DNA of 64,000 nucleotides from Tritrichomonas musculus (taxonomy: Eukaryota > Parabasalia > Tritrichomonadida > Tritrichomonadidae), in contig JAPFFF010000002.1 in NCBI GenBank assembly GCA_039105265.1, positions 2,852,001 to 2,916,000 of the forward strand, given 5' to 3'. Shown one piece after another: positions 40,383 to 50,059 of this stretch. Position 1 is the stretch's first letter. The number at the start of each line of letters is the position of its first letter. Under the pieces are notes generated by a model, which made no database searches, had not been told where the DNA came from, and saw nothing but the letters and a program-made list of their open reading frames with translations. A program made the translations under genes and the position numbers.

Positions 40383-41344
40383 TAGAGGGTGGTCAACCAA
40401 TTGAATACTCATAAAATCTTATAAAATTTTAACACATTATTCATTTATCTATGTCTATATTGAATAAGATCATGAATTTTTTAAATAATTAAAAATAACA
40501 TTTAATTAATAAAAACAAAAATAATAAATATTTATATTTTAAAAGATTCGAAATATTTGCTGATTTTTAAAAAATGCATATTTTAAATTTTTTTATTGAT
40601 CGATAAGTCATTTGTAATGTCCTAATGATAAATATCCATAATAAATTGTTTGATTTTTTTCAAGTTTTTATTTATGATTGGTCCAAATCATTATTTATCA
40701 TATAAATTGTTTGCAAAATCTTGAGAAATTGGCAGATAGATTTCAAAAGCTATACCTATCATTTATAATATAAATAAGGATAAATATATATTATTATTTA
40801 TTTTTTTAATTTACAACTACCAATTTTGTTATATTTATAATTTAAAATGTATCAATTGTAAATTTTTTATTTCTCAATTAAACTGAAAATACAACTTTTT
40901 AAATTAAAAATAAAATCTAATTTGAATAATTAAAATTTGAGATTTATAATTATAGACAAGGGACGCCACTTTTTGAGCTTCGCTCAAAAAGTGTCTTTTA
41001 CACTGTATACTAATTTTTTTCTGTATATCTTCCTACTTACATAACCATCAGTGCGATTATATAATGAAACATGATGATAACGTTCCAAATCAATTTAAAG
41101 AAGGCTTTGTTATAACAGTTGAGGAGATTCATGATAATTTAGATAAATAAAACAGCATTTTGGCCAAGTTATTCACTGTTTTATTTTATTTATCTTAAAT
41201 TAAAAATATTGATTCCGTCATTTCCAAAAAACATAAGAATAAAACAAATTAATAATGAAGAAATTTTATTAAAAAATTTCTGAAATGCCAGATATGGCAT
41301 TCCATTTCCATTAAGAGTAATTTAAAGTAAGAGCTAATTTCAAA
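40383..41344. other. Intergenic region with a perfect hairpin and a 28-codon ORF
   Basis: A 12-bp perfect stem, CACTTTTTGAGC, closes on a TTC loop and GCTCAAAAAGTG around 40968-40994. A short ORF at 41064-41150 encodes 28 residues with an acidic composition (start MKHDDNVPNQFKEGF). It is codon-like but too short to call a gene and may be a remnant. The remainder is AT-rich with no support for a gene. Confidence 0.4.
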
Positions 41345-44300
41345 TTAAATTAAAGGAGTAGTTAAAGATGCTTCTGAAATGTCTTTAGCTTCATTTGACA
41401 TTTCATTTCCATCTTGGTAATCATCTGAGTAATTCTTCTTCTTTTTTATCACAATGATTATTATCATAGTGATAGCAATCACAGCGCAAACTGTCGTTAG
41501 AGTGAGAATCCAAGAAAACTTGTTTCTTTTCACATTTTCATAATTAGTGAACACTTGATCCTTTAAGTTTATTGAAATAAATTCATTTTTATCCATTGAT
41601 TTGAAAGCTTTTTTAGAATTGCTTTCAAATTTGCATGATTTAACGATCAATTTAGGTGAATTTTTGCTTGATAATTCACCTTCGATGTAATAAGCATCTT
41701 TATTTAAGTTTCCTTCAAAATTACAATTATGAAGTTCATATGAAGATCCACCAATTTCACCAAAATAGAAAATAGCATTCTCTGTATTTTGGCTGACATT
41801 GAATGAGCAATCAGAAAACGTAAAAGTAGCTTGATTAAGCAATGTTTTTACATTTTTAGAATCAGTGCCGAAGTTATTGAAAATTTTTACGTTATTGTCG
41901 TTGAAGTTGCAACGTCTAACTGTACCTTTTTGTGCCGATAAAAAGATTGCACTTCCGCCAAACAATCCATTTGAAGCTTTAGTTAAAGTTGCAATATTAC
42001 TGTTGAATATGCATGATGTAAAAACAACTTTATTTGTCTTAATACTAGAGTAAACATAGGCTCCACCTCCATATTCTGCTTGACAGTTGTTGAATGTGAG
42101 TCCAACAAAATTGACATTGTTGACTAATTGTTCAGAATTCTTGACGTATATTGCTCCACCTCCTCCTTGGTTCGATGTGCATTTATTGAAAACAGTCTTC
42201 TCACATGAAACTCCGCAGTTTTTTATATGAATGGCACCGCCATCATCATTTGTGATTTCTTTAAATTCAGACTTGATGATAGTGACTTTGATATTAACGT
42301 TTTCATTTGAATCGATTACTTTTTCAATACGAGTTCGATTTGATTCATTTTCTGTATAGTTTTTATCATCAAAAGAAATGTCAGTGACATCTGACGGAAT
42401 TGTCGGTGTAAATGTAGGCGAACTTGGTGAAACTGGCTCGTTTGAATCCGTAAAAGTGGAAGATGATGTGAATTGTGAGGATTGTGTAAATGGCGAAGAT
42501 GGAGTGAACGATGAAGAAGAAGTAAACGATGAAGATGGAGTGAACGATGATGAAGAAGTAAATGATGAAGATGGAGTGAATGATGAAGAAGAAGTAAATG
42601 ATGAAGATGGAGTGAATGATGAAGAAGAAGTAAATGATGAAGATGGAGTGAATGATGAAGAAGAAGTAAATGATGAAGATGGAGTGAATGATGAAGAAGA
42701 AGTAAATGATGAAGATGGAGTGAACGATGATGAAGAAGTAAATGATGAAGATGGAGTGAATGATGAAGAAGAAGTAAATGATGAAGATGGAGTGAATGAT
42801 GAAGAAGAAGTAAATGATGAAGATGGAGTGAATGATGAAGAAGAAGTAAATGATGAAGATGGAGTGAATGAAGAAGAGGAAGTAAATGATGAAGATGGAG
42901 TGAATGATGAAGAAGAAGTAAATGATGAAGAGGAAGTAAATGATGAAGAGGAAGTAAATGATGAAGATGGAGTGAATGATGATGAAGAAGTAAATGAAGA
43001 AGAAGAAGTAAATGATGAAGATGGAGTAAATGATGAAGAGGAAGTAAATGAAGAAGAGGAAGTAAATGATGATGATGAAGAAAACGAAGAGGAGGAAGTG
43101 AATGAAGAAGATTGAGTAAATGATAAAGATGGTGAAAACGAAGAAGAAGTTGTAAATTGATATGATGGAGTAAACATGGGTGTAGGCTGAGGTTCATCAA
43201 GGTAATAAATGCAGTTGATGACAAATCCTCCACTTAATGTGATTCGTCCTGTACTTCGTACAAATTCCAATGTTTCATAAATTAGTTGGTTGTCTTGTCG
43301 TGGATTCCGATTAACTGTAATCGTTGCTGATAGATCTCCATATGTTAATTCTCCATTTCCTAACCAGCTCCCAATTGTTCCATAGACCCACATTTTGGTG
43401 CATGTGACTCCATCATATGTGCGTGATCCTGATCCATATTGGCGTGATCCACCAATACCATCTGATTCAAGTGTCCAACTTCCTGTGAATTCTGTGATAT
43501 TTAATCGTCGTGCATGTTTCATTGGCCAATAAACAAACTTGTATAATTCATATGTTCCTTCTGATGGTGATGTTTTAATTTTATGCTCACCATAATCAAG
43601 TTCTTTAGAGACATATAACAATTGGTATTCACTCCTAATGATATCATATTCATCAATTTTCCTTTCGAATACATCATCAATGGAGAGGCTGAATTTCCCA
43701 AGATTAGGTGATTTGGTCCCATAAATAGCAAATTGAATCCCTTTGAATATGTATTCAAATGTCTTGTCACTCGTGTTGCATACAAATCCGCATTGGTATG
43801 CTGACGGTAAATTCAAATTTGTTTGTTCACAATTAATATGTTGGAGTTTCTCTTGTGATAATGGTGTAGATCCTTTATTGCATGTAACATCACCTGAAAC
43901 TGTCATCTGTGCTAGACCTACTGACATTGGAATCGCTGGCGGTGTTGGATATGGTGCATCAAGATAATAAATGCAGTTGATAACAAATCCTCCACTCAAT
44001 GTTATTATACCAGTAGTAGGATCAAATTCTGATGTTTCATAAATTAGTTGGTTGTCTTGTCGTGGATTTCGATTAACTGTAATCGTTGCTGATAGATCTC
44101 CATATGTTAATTCTCCATTTCCTAACCAGCTCCCAATTGTTCCATAGACCCACATTTTGGTGCATGTGACTCCATCATATGTGCGTGATCCTGATCCATA
44201 TTGGCGTGATCCACCAATACCATCTGATTCAAGTGTCCAACTTCCTGTGAACTGTGTGATATTTAATCGTCGTGCATGTTTCATTGGCCAATAAACAAAC

Positions 44301-45928
44301 TTGTATAATTCATATGTTCCTTCTGATGGTGATGTTTTAATTTTATGCTCACCATAATCAAGTTCTTTAGAGATATATAACAATTGGTATTCACTCTTTG
44401 TCATGCCATATTCAATGATATCTTGCTCGAATACATCATCAATGGAGAGGCTGAATTTCCCAAGATTGATTGATGATGTTCCATAAATAGCAAATTGAAT
44501 CCCTTTGAATGTGTATTCAAATGTTTTATCACTCGTGTTGCATACAAATCCGCATTGGTATGCTGACGGTAAATTCAAATTTGTTTGTTCACAATTAATA
44601 TGTTGGAGTTTCTCTTGTGATAATGGTGTAGATCCTTTATTGCATGTAACATCACCTGAAACTGTCATCTGTGCTAGACCTACTGACATTGGAATCGCTG
44701 ATGGGGTTGGAATTGGTGTCTGCTGAGGTTCATCAAGGTAATAAATGCAGTTGATGACAAATCCTCCACTTAATGTGATTCGTCCTGTACTTCGTACAAA
44801 TTCCAATGTTTCATAAATTAGTTGGTTGTCTTGTCGTGGATTTCGATTAACTGTAATCGTTGTTGATAGATCTCCATATGTTAATTCTCCATTTCCTAAC
44901 CAGCTCCCAATTGTTCCATAGACCCACATTTTGGTGCATGTGACTCCATCATATGTGCGTGATCCTGATCCATATTGGCGTGATCCACCAATACCATCTG
45001 ATTCAAGTGTCCAACTTCCTGTGAATTCTGTGATATTTAATCGTCGTGCATGTTTCATTGGCCAATAAACAAACTTATATAATTCATATGTTCCTTCTGA
45101 TGGTGATGTTTTAATTTTATGCTCACCATAATCAAGTTCTTTAGAGATATATAGTAATTGGTATTCACTCTTTGTCATGCCATATTCAATGATATCTTGC
45201 TCGAATACATCATCAATGGAGAGGCTGAATTTCCCAAGATTGATTGATGATGTTCCATAAATAGCAAATTGAATCCCTTTGAATGTGTATTCAAATGTCT
45301 TGTCACTCGTGTTGCATACAAATCCACATTGGTATGCTGACGGTAAATTCAAATTTGTTTGTTCACAATTAATATGTTGGAGTTTCTCTTGTGATAATGG
45401 TGTAGATCCTTTATTGCATGTAACATCACCTGAAACTGTCATCTGTGCTAGACCTACTGACATTGGAATCGCTGATGGGGTTGGATATGGTATCATTTGT
45501 GAATCTGCTACTCTTAAATGGGAGAACTCTTGAAATGACTTGTCGTCATTAATAATATTAGAAACTTTCGGAGTCAAATCAGGAAAAACAAGTTGATGGT
45601 TGGGATGAATTGTAACAATCTTGTTTTTTGATTTCTTGTATTCATACTCTATCTGTATTGTTTGCGAATTATGTAAATTTCTAAAAACTATATGCTTGTT
45701 AACGAATAATTCTGTATTGAATTTGAATAAATATTTCTTTTGAGTCGAATAAAGGTCAAATTCCAATTTTTGCTCTTTTATTAATTTTGTTTTGTAATAA
45801 TCTTCAAAATCTATATTACAATCATCAATAGAAAAACTACCTATAGGACAGAAGCTCGGACATTGCTTATCACATATGCAAACTTTTGTATTTGCTTTAA
45901 TGGATGCTGATAGTAATAGCAATAGTAT
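41345..45928 (-). CDS. Mosaic surface protein: triplicated Cys-containing domain, Ser/Phe/Thr repeats, Pmp-like repeats, TM
   Basis: About 1527 codons, with parts in order. First, a leucine-rich stretch (ending LLLSASIKA) like a signal peptide. Second, a unique Cys-rich region. Third, three ~255-residue near-identical domains (each starting AIPMSVGLAQMTVSGDV and ending GFVINCIYYLD). Fourth, roughly 35 hexapeptides of the type SSSFTP/SSSFTS. Fifth, Gly-rich right-handed-helix repeats (GGAIHIKN, GGGGAIYVKN, GGGAYVYS) like polymorphic membrane proteins. Last, a TM (about residue 1470, WILTLTTVCAVIAITMII) and a basic-then-acidic cytoplasmic tail ending TTPLI. The frame has no ATG: from an in-frame TAA at 45929-45931 it reads ATA CTA TTG, so ATG-to-ATA loss, a non-ATG start or a sequence error are all possible. 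A surface adhesin/antigen role is inferred from architecture. Confidence 0.75.
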   Translation of the reverse strand: MLLLLLSASIKANTKVCICDKQCPSFCPIGSFSIDDCNIDFEDYYKTKLIKEQKLEFDLYSTQKKYLFKFNTELFVNKHIVFRNLHNSQTIQIEYEYKKSKNKIVTIHPNHQLVFPDLTPKVSNIINDDKSFQEFSHLRVADSQMIPYPTPSAIPMSVGLAQMTVSGDVTCNKGSTPLSQEKLQHINCEQTNLNLPSAYQCGFVCNTSDKTFEYTFKGIQFAIYGTSSINLGKFSLSIDDVFEQDIIEYGMTKSEYQLLYISKELDYGEHKIKTSPSEGTYELYKFVYWPMKHARRLNITEFTGSWTLESDGIGGSRQYGSGSRTYDGVTCTKMWVYGTIGSWLGNGELTYGDLSTTITVNRNPRQDNQLIYETLEFVRSTGRITLSGGFVINCIYYLDEPQQTPIPTPSAIPMSVGLAQMTVSGDVTCNKGSTPLSQEKLQHINCEQTNLNLPSAYQCGFVCNTSDKTFEYTFKGIQFAIYGTSSINLGKFSLSIDDVFEQDIIEYGMTKSEYQLLYISKELDYGEHKIKTSPSEGTYELYKFVYWPMKHARRLNITQFTGSWTLESDGIGGSRQYGSGSRTYDGVTCTKMWVYGTIGSWLGNGELTYGDLSATITVNRNPRQDNQLIYETSEFDPTTGIITLSGGFVINCIYYLDAPYPTPPAIPMSVGLAQMTVSGDVTCNKGSTPLSQEKLQHINCEQTNLNLPSAYQCGFVCNTSDKTFEYIFKGIQFAIYGTKSPNLGKFSLSIDDVFERKIDEYDIIRSEYQLLYVSKELDYGEHKIKTSPSEGTYELYKFVYWPMKHARRLNITEFTGSWTLESDGIGGSRQYGSGSRTYDGVTCTKMWVYGTIGSWLGNGELTYGDLSATITVNRNPRQDNQLIYETLEFVRSTGRITLSGGFVINCIYYLDEPQPTPMFTPSYQFTTSSSFSPSLSFTQSSSFTSSSSFSSSSSFTSSSSFTSSSSFTPSSSFTSSSSFTSSSSFTPSSSFTSSSSFTSSSSFTSSSSFTPSSSFTSSSSFTPSSSFTSSSSFTPSSSFTSSSSFTPSSSFTSSSSFTPSSSFTSSSSFTPSSSFTSSSSFTPSSSFTSSSSFTPSSSFTSSSSFTPSSSFTSSSSFTPSSSFTSSSSFTPSSSFTSSSSFTPSSPFTQSSQFTSSSTFTDSNEPVSPSSPTFTPTIPSDVTDISFDDKNYTENESNRTRIEKVIDSNENVNIKVTIIKSEFKEITNDDGGAIHIKNCGVSCEKTVFNKCTSNQGGGGAIYVKNSEQLVNNVNFVGLTFNNCQAEYGGGAYVYSSIKTNKVVFTSCIFNSNIATLTKASNGLFGGSAIFLSAQKGTVRRCNFNDNNVKIFNNFGTDSKNVKTLLNQATFTFSDCSFNVSQNTENAIFYFGEIGGSSYELHNCNFEGNLNKDAYYIEGELSSKNSPKLIVKSCKFESNSKKAFKSMDKNEFISINLKDQVFTNYENVKRNKFSWILTLTTVCAVIAITMIIIIVIKKKKNYSDDYQDGNEMSNEAKDISEASLTTPLI
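42480..43115 (-). repeat. 18/36-bp coding minisatellite (Ser/Phe/Thr stalk)
   Basis: The array repeats an 18-bp unit, usually paired into a 36-bp unit of alternating GAAGATGGAGTGAATGAT and GAAGAAGAAGTAAATGAT (plus-strand reading). In the gene's frame it encodes SSSFTP and SSSFTS. Because the unit length is a multiple of three, other frames also remain open over the array. It probably forms a flexible, possibly O-glycosylated stalk between the head domains and the Pmp-like region. Copy number is likely polymorphic. Confidence 0.9.
43177..45490 (-). repeat. Triplicated ~765-bp domain of the surface protein
   Basis: Three in-frame copies, spaced 762 and 774 bp. They are nearly identical except for a variable patch (IDEYDIIRS versus IIEYGMTKS), short PTP-type linkers, and EFVRSTGRI versus EFDPTTGII near the end. 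Cys positions are conserved in all copies. The patchwork of shared variants between copies suggests conversion among units. Confidence 0.88.
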
Positions 45929-46614
45929 TTATATCAATTTTTATTTATATTCAAATTTTGAATAAAATGATAATTTTTGCATATATTTGTATATTTTCTG
46001 CCATTTTGTTTTTATATTGGTATTTATATAATATTTTATAATTTCACATTTATTATTTAATAAATATGAATAAATAAAATTAATATGAGAAGATAATTTT
46101 ATTCTAAATATTAAATACTTCAAAACCTCCATTCTAAATATATATTATTAATTTAAAGAATTAAAACTGTTTTAAGATAAAAAATATCATTTTGTTTTTT
46201 ATTGTTTTGATATAAAGTTATACAAAAAAAGGAATTTTATTGTTTTGATACAAAATTGTGATATTCCATTTTTTGAGAGCATTCAAAATTGAGATATTAA
46301 GGTTTTTGAATATAGGAGAAACATAATAATCAAATAATTAATTATTTCTAACTTTCTCAAAATTTTCTAAAAAGATTTGAATATAGGAAAAACATAATAT
46401 TTTGCAAAAAGTTATTTTTTATTATTTTTTATTTTCACTTTTGATAAAAACCGCAAATAACATTCTCAAAATTGAGAAAAGCGGCCTCAAGTCCTCTCAA
46501 TTCTTTTAAATTTTGATAGAAATTTAAAGGCAGAGATTTTAAACGCCAAATCCTCTGAATTTTTTGAGATCTCATCACAATTATTTGAGTGTTGGAAAGT
46601 CTCTAGAAATAAAC
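45929..46614. other. AT-rich region 5' of the surface-protein gene
   Basis: Diverged short duplications are visible: TTTTATTGTTTTGATA occurs near 46195 and 46235, and AATATAGGA(G/A)AAACATAAT near 46313 and 46380. No gene or clear promoter motif is seen. Confidence 0.4.
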
Positions 46615-47149
46615 CTAGGCTTTTGTATCCAGTGAACTGAGTGTCCATTTTCGACTTTTTGTAAAAAGCTGTCACTTTTTGTGGACATAAAACTGCTTTT
46701 TTATTTAGTATTTTATTCAAAGATTTGTGTTGAAGTATCCAAAAAAATTTTTATTGGATACTTTATTTTTACTTTAATAAACTCATTAATATCAGAAAAA
46801 AAGCAATAATAAATGTCTTTAACACCTACTATTCTTAATTTTTAAAAAACCTCTCAAATATAAATTATAAACTTTTCAAATTCACTCAGAATGATTTTGA
46901 CCAAGAAGATCAACATTTGAAATAAAAAATAAAATTCAATGCAAATTTGGAGCGATATAATTGGTCAAACGAAATATACATTCAAAATAATCAATGAAAA
47001 TTGAAAGGTGTATCCAAGATTGAATTAAAGTGTCCATTTTGGCTATTTTGGATACTCAAATTCTCTCAAAAAATAACGAACAAAAATGAGTATCCATTGG
47101 ATACTTTTTGAATACAAACTCGTTTGGACACAAAAGCCTAGAAATAAAC
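46607..47149. mobile_element. Small TIR element, 8-bp duplication or TA target
   Basis: The 17-bp terminal inverted repeat CTAGGCTTTTGTATCCA (46615-46631) matches the complement of 47125-47141 with one mismatch. Directly outside both ends is AAATAAAC (46607-46614 and 47142-47149), which looks like an 8-bp target duplication. Alternatively, TA inside each CTAGGC end is the target, as in the neighbouring element at 48508. Internally, GGATAC/GTATCC motifs recur. No ORF of interest is present. Confidence 0.65.
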
Positions 47150-47159
47150 AAAGGTCGTA

Positions 47160-47815
47160 CAACTGAATTTTAACAGTAAAACTCAATGATTGGTTTGTTT
47201 AAACTAATTATATTTTATTATAATAATAATAATCACTTTTATAAATATTTGCATCGTACAAAATTCAAATTAAAATAAAAACTAAAAGGATATAAGTATA
47301 TATTAAATTTTCTTCAGAAAATAAATTTGAGTATTTTATCTCAATTTATTTTAATTATTTTTGATAAGAATTTTATAACACTTTATAAAAATTTAGAATA
47401 GCGATAACTTTTTATATAATTTATTTTAATCATTAATTCTTTTGATATCTTTTTATATGCTTGTAAAACATTAATTGTTATATAAAAATAGTTATTATTA
47501 TTGAAAAAAAAAAAATTCATTTTTTAGCTAAAAATGCAGAAAAATTGAATTTGTTGAATTATTAAATGATGATTTTAAAAAAATTGGACGTTACAGGAGC
47601 CAAATGACGAATACAATTTTATTTATATGCATTTACTTTCTAATATATTTGAATTTCATTCTAAATCAAATGTCAGTTTTTTCTAAAAATGCAGATTTAG
47701 TTGATTGGTTTCATAAATATAAAAAGTTTAATATTTCAATTAATGAAGGATTTCGTCAAAAAGTAAAATATTATTTTTATAACACATAGTATATCCATTC
47801 AAATGACATCTATAT
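47160..47815 (+). repeat. Segmental duplication, copy 1
   Basis: About 660 bp matches 50060-50735 in the same orientation at roughly 90% or better, including long AT-rich non-coding sequence and the small ORF. Offset is 2901 bp. The flanks differ, so this is a bounded duplication rather than a general similarity of AT-rich DNA. Confidence 0.85.
47604..47789 (+). CDS. Small secreted-like ORF, copy 1 (possible gene fragment)
   Basis: Sixty-one residues. The N-terminus MTNTILFICIYFLIYL is a strong signal-peptide or membrane-anchor candidate, followed by a polar, Lys-rich tail. The same ORF with identical length and stop is present at 50505. Eleven of 61 residues differ between the two copies. 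It is either a real small secreted protein or the 5' exon-like remnant of a surface-protein gene whose remainder was lost. No family is recognised. Confidence 0.4.
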   Translation: MTNTILFICIYFLIYLNFILNQMSVFSKNADLVDWFHKYKKFNISINEGFRQKVKYYFYNT

Positions 47816-48507
47816 TTTTTAAATGATGCAAATATATAAGAAATCGATATATATTGAATTTTAATTAAAGTCTTTATTTCAACCATTACATTTTATAATA
47901 TTGGATATAAAATATATAAATTATATATTATAATTATTAATTAAATTATTTATTAAGATAAATATAAATTTATTTAATTTTATTTTTTATTCAATTTAGT
48001 TGTAAGACCTTTGATTTCTCAGAAAAATTCAGAAGAATCTTTGATGATGAAAAATGAAATCATAATTTAATTGAAAATTTAGATTTAGTTTTTATTGAAT
48101 TTTTTTATTTATTTGTTTGTTAAAAATCATTTATATTGCTTTTATCTTGAAAGATAAAAGATAAAAATCGGTAACATTGGGATATTATATATAGGTCTTA
48201 AAAAGCATGTTGCTTTTTACTAAAATTTATTTTTCGAAAATATTGGAATAAATGACCTTTATGATAAAATATTTTCATGAACCAATTGATTTTCTATTGT
48301 ATTTGATTCAAATATTGAGAATTCATTCAATTTATTACTATCTCGAATTTTTTAAAAAGAAGCATAAATAAAGTCGATTAGATGATTTCGCTCTTATTTG
48401 ATAAAAGGTACAATACGACTGATAATTTAAATCGCTTTCTTTGAAACATATATGTAATTCGAATTAAAGATTTTTTTTGATTGAAGCGAAAAATAGTCAT
48501 TTTGAAA
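47816..48507. other. AT-rich intergenic region
   Basis: About 690 bp with no gene, promoter or repeat that I could support beyond short A/T palindromes. Confidence 0.4.
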
Positions 48508-49710
48508 TAGGCCTTCATTTTTGGACATCAATTCGTAAAACCATGTCTTTTTTTTTTGTGAGAAAAACGATCACATCAAAAATTTTTCAAAAATTTATAG
48601 AAAATTTTTCTACTTATAATTTTCTTTAACATTTATTGCAAATTTTAAAAAATATTAGATCTACGATAGTCTTATTTTGGAATTAATTACGTTCACTTTT
48701 TCTTAGTAAATACAACTTTTTGATAAATTATATGTGGTTAATTTTCTATATAATTGAAATGTTTATTTAAGCAATATCTTAAAAGCAAAAACTAGATTCG
48801 TATTATAATAATAAATTTTATTTAATGCTTTATATGTAAATTAAAGCTGAACCATTAGTAACTTATAATCTCGATTTTATTGTTTCAATGCTTTAATTTG
48901 TTCCATTGTCGCAAGCAATATATAGTTGCTTTGAAATAAATCATTTGCGGTTTGATTCCAATAGAAACGATTCGAAGTGTAAGATGGCCCAAATTCTTTA
49001 AATCTTCGTAATACTTTTTAAAACTATTATATAACTGAGAACATTCATCTTATGATAAGGCTTTATCTGTGTTATAAATGCCGATATCTTGATTCTCAGA
49101 CTTGATAATCGAGTTTTCGGAAATTTCCTGATAATTGTATCGCATTTATAACACAGATATAAACCGAGTCGATTTAAAATTGACATGAATAAATGATTTT
49201 GATTAAAGTTTGACTTTTCATCAAATCGGAGTTAAGATTTTGACATTTTCATCGTCGATTATAATTAATGTAATATTGAATGGTTTATATATGAAAAAAA
49301 TCTCTATTATTTCTCTATCTATTTTTTGGACATATGAAAGCGGTTTTTTTGGACATCGTAAAGCTTTCAAAAACTCATATAAAGTTTTCAATTTCACTTT
49401 TTTACGGTTTTTTGGACATGTTTGTCAGATTTTTTGGACATGAGAAAAATATGAAAAAAAATCAGAAATTTTGAAGAAATTTCTCTCAATTTTTTGAATA
49501 AAAATATATTTTTAAATTAATTTTTTTTTATCAAATTTTATTTGTAAAAGAAAAACTCAGCTTTTTTATACGAAAAATTTAAAGATTTGTTTTTTAAAAA
49601 TTTTTCATTTATTGTGGATATCGAAAAATTTCTGTCTAAAATCAATGTCCAAATCATGTCCAAAATGGTCCAAAAAAATGAATTTCCTAAGTCCAAAAAT
49701 GAAGGCCTAT
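48508..49710. mobile_element. TA-flanked TIR element, about 1.2 kb, without coding capacity
   Basis: The terminal inverted repeat TAGGCCTTCATTTTTGGAC at 48508-48526 is perfectly complementary to 49691-49709, with TA at both edges. Several internal GGACAT-containing repeats (TTTTTTGGACAT type) cluster at 49325-49445, and their complement at 49645-49680, as subterminal repeats. An 18-bp inner inverted repeat TATCTGTGTTATAAATGC (49064-49081) pairs with 49142-49159. The TIR start GGCCTT resembles the GGCTTT of the element ending at 47141, so both may belong to one family. No transposase ORF is seen. Confidence 0.7.
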
Positions 49711-50059
49711 TTTGAAAACGGGAGATAACTTTAACAGCTTGAATTTGATTATAGTTTTGGTTATGTTTGAAATAAAAAATGAAATTCATCAGAACGTTTT
49801 CTATATTTTTAATTCAAACAATACTCAATTTTTGAATTATTCTCCAAAAAAAACTATATATCATATCAATATCATTATGAATTGATGAAAAATGAATAAA
49901 ATAAAAAATTAATATATTAATTATATTTATAAAACTGAAAATAAAGGATTTATTTTAATCTCTTTTAGAAATATTCATAGATAATTAATTCTGGTAATCA
50001 GAAAAAATTTTATTTTCATTGAAAAAAAATTGAATAAATAATTGAGAGTTGAAAATCCC
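49711..50059. other. AT-rich intergenic region
   Basis: About 350 bp between the TIR element and the second duplicated segment; nothing could be supported. Confidence 0.4.

Noticed and set aside
41064-41150. 28-codon ORF as a real peptide gene
   Set aside because: It is too short, with no repeat copy or signal sequence to support it; it is mentioned only as a possible remnant.
42378-43115. Antisense 245-residue acidic ORF opposite the surface-protein stalk
   Set aside because: It is fully explained by the 18/36-bp minisatellite being free of stops in this frame; it has no independent features of a gene.
42480-43115. CRISPR-like array of regular 36-bp repeats
   Set aside because: There are no unique spacers; units are contiguous coding repeats in frame with a eukaryotic surface protein.
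46487-46720. 77-codon minus-strand ORF
   Set aside because: It crosses the left end of the TIR element at 46615, so it is most likely a chance frame.
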